The notes beneath the pieces were generated by a model. It did no database searches and had not been told where the DNA came from. It was given only the letters and a program-made list of their open reading frames with translations. The translations under genes and the position numbers were made by a program. A stretch of DNA of 64,000 bases, taken from the NCBI GenBank assembly GCA_963966185.1, contig CAWZYM010000379.1, positions 194,501 through 258,500 on the forward strand. Direction: 5' to 3'. Shown here in pieces: positions 59,070 to 64,000 of this stretch. Positions within the stretch are counted from its first letter, which is position 1, and each line of letters begins with the position of its first letter. This stretch comes from Rhabditoides inermis (taxonomy: Eukaryota; Nematoda; Chromadorea; Rhabditida; Rhabditidae).

Positions 59070-61496
59070 TCACAGCTCGTCGTGACCCTCCTCCTCCTCG
59101 TCGTCCTTGTCCTCCTTCTTCTCCTCCTCGTCCGCCTTCTTGGCCTCGGCCTCCGCCTCCAGCTTCTTCCTCTCCTCCGCGTCCGCCTTTTCCTTCTGCT
59201 CCTTCTCAGCCTCCTTCTGCTGCTCGAACGTCTCGGCGGCGAACGCCTTGGCCTCGTCGGCCGAGTCCGTGATGAGCACATTGTCGAAGATGGTGCCGGC
59301 CTTCACTTGCCACAGGTCGAATCCGATCGCGCCCCAGCTCTCGTACGCGTACAGCTCGTCGTCGGGAGTGTACTCGGGGTTGTCGATCTCGGGGTGGATC
59401 CACTTGCCCTTGTACTCGGGATTCTTCACCTGCTTCGGCTTCCACTCGCCCTTGAACTCGGGGTTGTCAATCATGGGAGGCTCCCACTCGCCGTCCATCT
59501 CATCGTCCCAGTCGTCCGGCTAAAATGAAACAAGTAAACCAATGGGTAAACATATATACAACTACGCCAGGTAGAGGTGTAATGGTAGTGTACAGTAATC
59601 AAAGTGCACCGCACCTTCTTGGCATCCGGGTCGGGAATGTGCTCGGGCTTGTCCCAGTCCTCGGGCTTCGAGTCAGAGGCGTCGTCAATGTACTCACGCT
59701 CATCCCAGTCGTCAGGCTGCAAACACAAACAGGTAAACATGTACAAGTAAACAGGAAACAAACTACAGTTACAGCGACCCCGCGATAAACTACAGTAACC
59801 CCACGATAAACTACAGTAACCCCGCGACACAATACAGTAACCCAGCGTACCTTCTTCGCGTCGGGATCCTTGATCTTCTTCTCGGGAAGCATGTCCCAGT
59901 CAGACTCGAGGTCTCCAGACTCGACCTTCTCTCCGTCAATCTGCACCTCGTAAGTGTTGTCGGGGTTCAGGATCAGCGTGTACAGGTGGGTCAGCTCGTC
60001 ATCCTGCAAACAATCAATCAATAAATCAATCATTACAGTCTGATTTGATTTGAGGATCACGTTTGATATTATCAATCATTCATGATCAGGTGCGCAAACC
60101 GCGTGGTGGTGGTGAAGGTGGTAATCTATATTTGCGTACTGGTCAGTGTCAGTCGAGTCGAGTACTGCATCTCTCTCGCGCGCTCTCTCTCACCCTACAG
60201 CTATGACAACACACACGCAGTCGCGCCTTGACCGATTTCGAAAAAGCGATCGCTCTCTCTCACACCAAATTCTCTCTCCCACGTTCTAGAACAACCCCAA
60301 ACTGCAATGCGGGGCGAGATTGGAACAGCCGCCAACGCGCGCGCGGTCAAGGGCGCAGCTCCCCCCACTGACCCCCATTCACACACATCGATTCTCCTTC
60401 GAGCACATGCCAAGGGACCACGGGTCCGCTAATGCACATAATCAATAGCGAGTGCCGCCGCCGTTGTCTGCATGCACTTTGACAAGCGAACTCGTAATTG
60501 AAAATGCAAGCGCGCACCACGTTGCAGATGAAACATCTACCACTACAATCTAGCTAAATCAATCAATAAGCTAACCTTGCAGCGGATCTCCTTCTTGATG
60601 AGGTGGTTCTTGCCCTTGTACGAGAAGATGACGTGCACCCTCTTTGTGGCTCCGCAGATATCCGGACCGAACATGACGTTGTAGGGGGTCTCGCCGTGGA
60701 AGTCCTTCAGGTCAGCGTCAGCTCCCATCACCTGGGAATGTTGCGGTTGGGATACGTTTCAATTAGGATACGTTTCGATAACTAGCCCGTTCTGTTTACA
60801 CTGTCCGCGCACTGTTTGTGCCGTGACCCCTTGGGCTCGGGGCAGATACCCCAATACCCGATAGTAAACGAGCGATAAGCACACACATCGGCCACTCTCA
60901 CTATCGGAAAAGGGTCAAGCTACGTGTTACAGTGAGAGATTAGATACGAGCAGAGAAAACGTTCTCGAAGTTGCCAAAAGCTTATCTACCTGTTTCTAGG
61001 AAAAATAATCCATCCGTCACCCGTGCATACCTTGACGTATCCGCCTCCGCAGTCGATGCCCTGCTCGTGCTTGACCGAGAACTGGATCACCAGCTGCTTT
61101 CCCTTGTTCGAGAACTTGGGGAAGGCGGCGGCGCGCGAGTAGAACTTGGCGTCCTGCGACGTCTTGATACCCTGGTCCCTCTTCTCGTCTCCGAAGAACT
61201 TTCCAGCCGACAGCTTGAACGCCCCGTAGTCGTCCTTCTTGGTCGACTGCACCCAGCGCTCCTCCCACGAGTCATCTGAATCCACACATTCACATTCCAC
61301 ATTGTTATACTCTTGAACTCCTTTTCAAACTTTTATCCACATCGTTCTAGACACTGCTAGAACTAGCCTAGTATTCCGTGGACTCAAGGTAGTGAAGTGA
61401 ACAAGTAAACAAAAACGCACCGTTGAACTCCTCCTTGAAGTAGACCTTGGCGGTGGCGCAGGCGGCCACGGCCAGGAGAATCGTGAACGTCTTCAT
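59070..61496 (-). CDS. crt-1: Calreticulin
   Basis: ER-lumen lectin chaperone and Ca2+-storage protein. Six exons join in phase: 61496-61421, 61275-61031, 60731-60577, 60003-59851, 59716-59615 and 59519-59070, giving about 395 residues, the usual family length. A signal peptide (MKTFTILLAVAACATA) is followed by the globular N-domain (VYFKEEFN, DSWEERWVQS, IDCGGGYVK, YNVMFGPDICGATKR, HVIFSYKGKNHL). The P-domain holds repeats of the IKDPDAKKPDDWDE type and of the NPEYKGKW type. The long acidic C-domain (KKEDKDDEEEEG) ends in the ER-retrieval signal HDEL. The paired cysteines of the lectin domain are in CGGG and DICGATK. The start is the only ATG giving a signal peptide. The symbol follows the C. 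elegans orthologue. Confidence 0.97.
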
Positions 61497-61643
61497 GACC
61501 AGATCCGATCAACCAAGTCGCTGCAATGACGTCATCAGTAAATATAAACAACAACAATGGAACCAACAACACGATACGTCGAAAGAATCGAAAGTGAGCA
61601 CGCACACAACTGGAATGTGTCACTACTGCGCGGCGGATAACCC

Positions 61644-61650
61644 TAATATA
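61644..61650 (-). promoter_or_regulatory. TATA box of calreticulin
   Basis: The minus strand reads TATATTA about 150 bp before the ATG, just downstream of a GC box (CCGCCCC). Confidence 0.55.
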
Positions 61651-61693
61651 CCAGGGGGCGGGGCTAGGGCCGCATCAGCACTGCCACTCTGTG

Positions 61694-61734
61694 CGCGCTG
61701 ATTGGTCCACGTGGCACTGCGGCCAATCAGCGCG
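61694..61734. promoter_or_regulatory. Palindromic ER-stress element (ERSE-II plus second CCAAT)
   Basis: ATTGGTCCACG at 61701-61711 is an exact ERSE-II (ATTGG-N-CCACG). It is part of a larger inverted repeat: CGCGCTGATTGG (61694-61705) and CCAATCAGCGCG (61723-61734) flank the CCACGTGGC core. It sits about 200 bp upstream of the calreticulin ATG. A further ACGTGG lies at 61775-61780. ERSE sites bind NF-Y with ATF6/XBP1-class factors during the unfolded-protein response. Confidence 0.68.
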
Positions 61735-61799
61735 CGCCAGCCCGCCGCGAAGGGGCGGGGCTTGGCACGTTGGGACGTGGCTTATTGCTATCGGCAACA

Positions 61800-61826
61800 T
61801 TATCGTGAGAGGAGAGGAGAGAGGAG

Positions 61827-61864
<38 letters not shown>

Positions 61865-62232
61865 CTTCCAGAAACGAACGGATAAATGGGATTAGTGCAA
61901 AGCTCCATATTGGAGGAAATCTCATATATGAATGACCGCGACCAAATATGTATGTACACTGCGCCTCGTGAATCACAATTCACAATCACGACAGGCTACG
62001 CAGTGAGTGTGAGAACATTTGCCGGGAGAAGCAAACAAACGTACAGTCTACAATTGGATTTACAGTTCGATGATGTCCTTGGTGAAGCAAACATCATATG
62101 CGGGTTACAACCCTCGTATGATCTCTCGTAATTATCTCTGCTCATAATTGCCACAGTTTGCCGCTCGTAAATGAGTAAATATCGTGGGTATCGAGTTTCA
62201 CTGGATCTGCACCCGTGGGAGAGAGAGAGAGG

Positions 62233-62268
<36 letters not shown>

Positions 62269-64000
62269 GAGAGAGGGAGGGAGGGAGGGAGGGAGGGAGG
62301 AAGAGATATGGAGGAAAAGAGAATGTCACAACTATATACAGGTTCAGTGTACTCATTGTCAGATGTATCAACGCAACCGTATAGGTATAGCAGATGCGTT
62401 TATTCACTTTGAATATTTTGTGCAAGGTTGTAGACGAGTGCATGGGAAAGCGATTGAAGCGTGGGAGAAGAGAACATGAAGAAGCGTTTCTTGTGCAACA
62501 ATGTTCCCTCTTCCTCTTCCTGTCTGTCTGTCTCCCCTTCGTTCTCCCCCCCCCCTCTCGTTTTATTTCTCTGTAGCTGCATTTCATTTCGTAAATAAAA
62601 TTGCGTTTTAAACATGAATACATTTTTATGTTACACCTTTCAAACATATATTAATTTCAAACAGATCTACTACGTAAACACCACGCACATAATAGGAATA
62701 GGCGAGTTTATCGGAGGGTGTCATGCCATGATACTGAACCCATTGAACAATACAAGTTCCACACGTATCAAACTTCTGACAACGACATCAACGTATCAAC
62801 TGGACCGGCCAGGAGTTAGCATCGATGATTGATATCGTTATCTTATCACTCTATCACTAGTTGAAAATGTAGTGATCAGACCAAAACCTAAAGGTCGTTA
62901 GAATATCATAGGTCATAGGCACACTCACGACAGGAGGAAACTCCAAATTACGCCATAACTGAAGTTGTACACTCAAAGTATACTGACTGCTCCAGTAGCT
63001 ACAAAGTATACTCAACTGACTGAGCTTGTCCTCGTAACTTTGGCAAGTATGCTAAATATGAGCTTTTAGTTTTGTTGTGGCAAACTCATGTTTCCATACT
63101 TCTCGTTCCCTCTTTTGCAAGTATTCATATGCTAGTTTTGAGAGCAAACTGCTAATCTGTAATCTATTCGCAGCAAAATGATCGAAATGCGAACCGGTCA
63201 CGCTTTCGATGATTTCGAACTCGTCGTTTTGTAATAAAAAAAATCACGTTTCGTTGGTTCATTCATCCATTCTAAATGCATATCAAATTTTGATGATTGT
63301 ATGGTGGGTGGAAAAACGAATTCATGAAGGTAACAATATTTACTATAGTCAGTAGCTTCCGCTTGCAGTTTTCAATTCAATTGAGCTGTTTCCGTTTCCG
63401 CCCTTTGTTGTTCATAGGCTCACCGCAATTTCAATTCACGAATCATGCGATCGCGGCCGCACGTGTTTGGCCTCCGACAGACTTTTTCGCGAGCGAAATG
63501 CGAAAATAATCGCAAAACTTTTAGCTTGAGAGAATCGCGAAACTACCCATAATCGCGCGAATTGGTGATCTTTTTCGCTGAAATTTGGCGAATTCGAAGA
63601 TATTCGCTTCCACTGAGAATTACGCAGATTTGTTTTCTTTGTTATAATTGAAAACTTACTTCTTAGAGGTTGTGTGACATGTTTAACACCAAACATTCAA
63701 ATAGGAACATTGTTTTGTCACTGGCGCACGTCTTTTTTTCAAATTCGCCAAACTTTTCGCGCGAATCGGGTGGCACGAGTGCGCAACGACTAGTATGTAA
63801 TAGCAGCAAACAATTGTGGTCAATACAGCTTTCACGATGTTCATGAAGTGTATTTTCAATTATAAAGAATGAAAAATATACAGAAAAGTGAAAATTATTA
63901 CCTGGATTCGCGAAAAAGTAGCGAATCTGTGGTATCTCTCGTTTCGCAGCGAAAACGGTGTCCGCGAAAATTTTCGCGATTCGCTGAAATTTTTGCGCGA
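61800..64000. other. Region with no clear gene
   Basis: GA tracts lie at 61803-61863 and 62217-62300 (the latter ends in GGGA units). A C-rich run lies near 62546. From about 63470 to the window end, TTCGCG/CGCGAA words become very frequent. No supported coding sequence. Confidence 0.5.

Overview
The window looks like a repeat-rich piece of a nematode nuclear genome, probably a rhabditid close to Caenorhabditis. The evidence is small exons with short introns, TTTCAG-type acceptors, nematode-style gene families, and a calreticulin ending in HDEL. Host genes are intron-split, so most entries are reconstructed gene models checked for splice phase by hand. Large parts of the window are transposable elements or low-complexity DNA.

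Layout. 1-2760 (+): 3' part of a BTB-BACK-Kelch gene, with a tRNA-headed foldback repeat in one intron. 4237-7894 (-): a 14-exon secreted cysteine-rich protein of unknown function with a TATA box. 9381-9655: a TA-flanked MITE. 9761-10484 (+): a putative unknown gene. 11781-13842 (+): a small secreted Ly-6-like ten-cysteine protein whose first intron holds a Helitron-like repeat. 16565-30960: a retroelement complex. One LINE sits inside another in the opposite orientation, next to a Penelope-type GIY-YIG fragment, and about 5.4 kb is duplicated in tandem. A 1,023-bp hAT-like element lies in one unit only, and a hammerhead-like motif lies just past the array. 31400-34400: repeat fragments and three weak small-gene candidates. 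35427-36960 (+): a 6-exon basic phosphoprotein-like gene. 37520-38012: a foldback element. 38507-49510 (-): a large Cys-loop ligand-gated anion channel gene that carries an N-terminal EGF-like module. 51589-51936: a TTAA-flanked MITE. 54693-55715: a second copy of the hAT-like element. 56935-58850: two inverted-repeat structures with tRNA-like segments. 59070-61496 (-): calreticulin with an ERSE-II-containing palindrome upstream. 61800-64000: no clear gene.

The genes do not form an obvious pathway. Calreticulin (ER folding and Ca2+), the anion channel, the Ly-6-like protein and the secreted cysteine-rich protein all use the secretory route, but this is not evidence of co-function. The clearest structural story is the retroelement complex, where relative order can be read: minus LINE, plus LINE nested in it, tandem duplication, then hAT insertion into one unit. 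(GA/TC)n tracts are unusually dense throughout, including inside most long introns.
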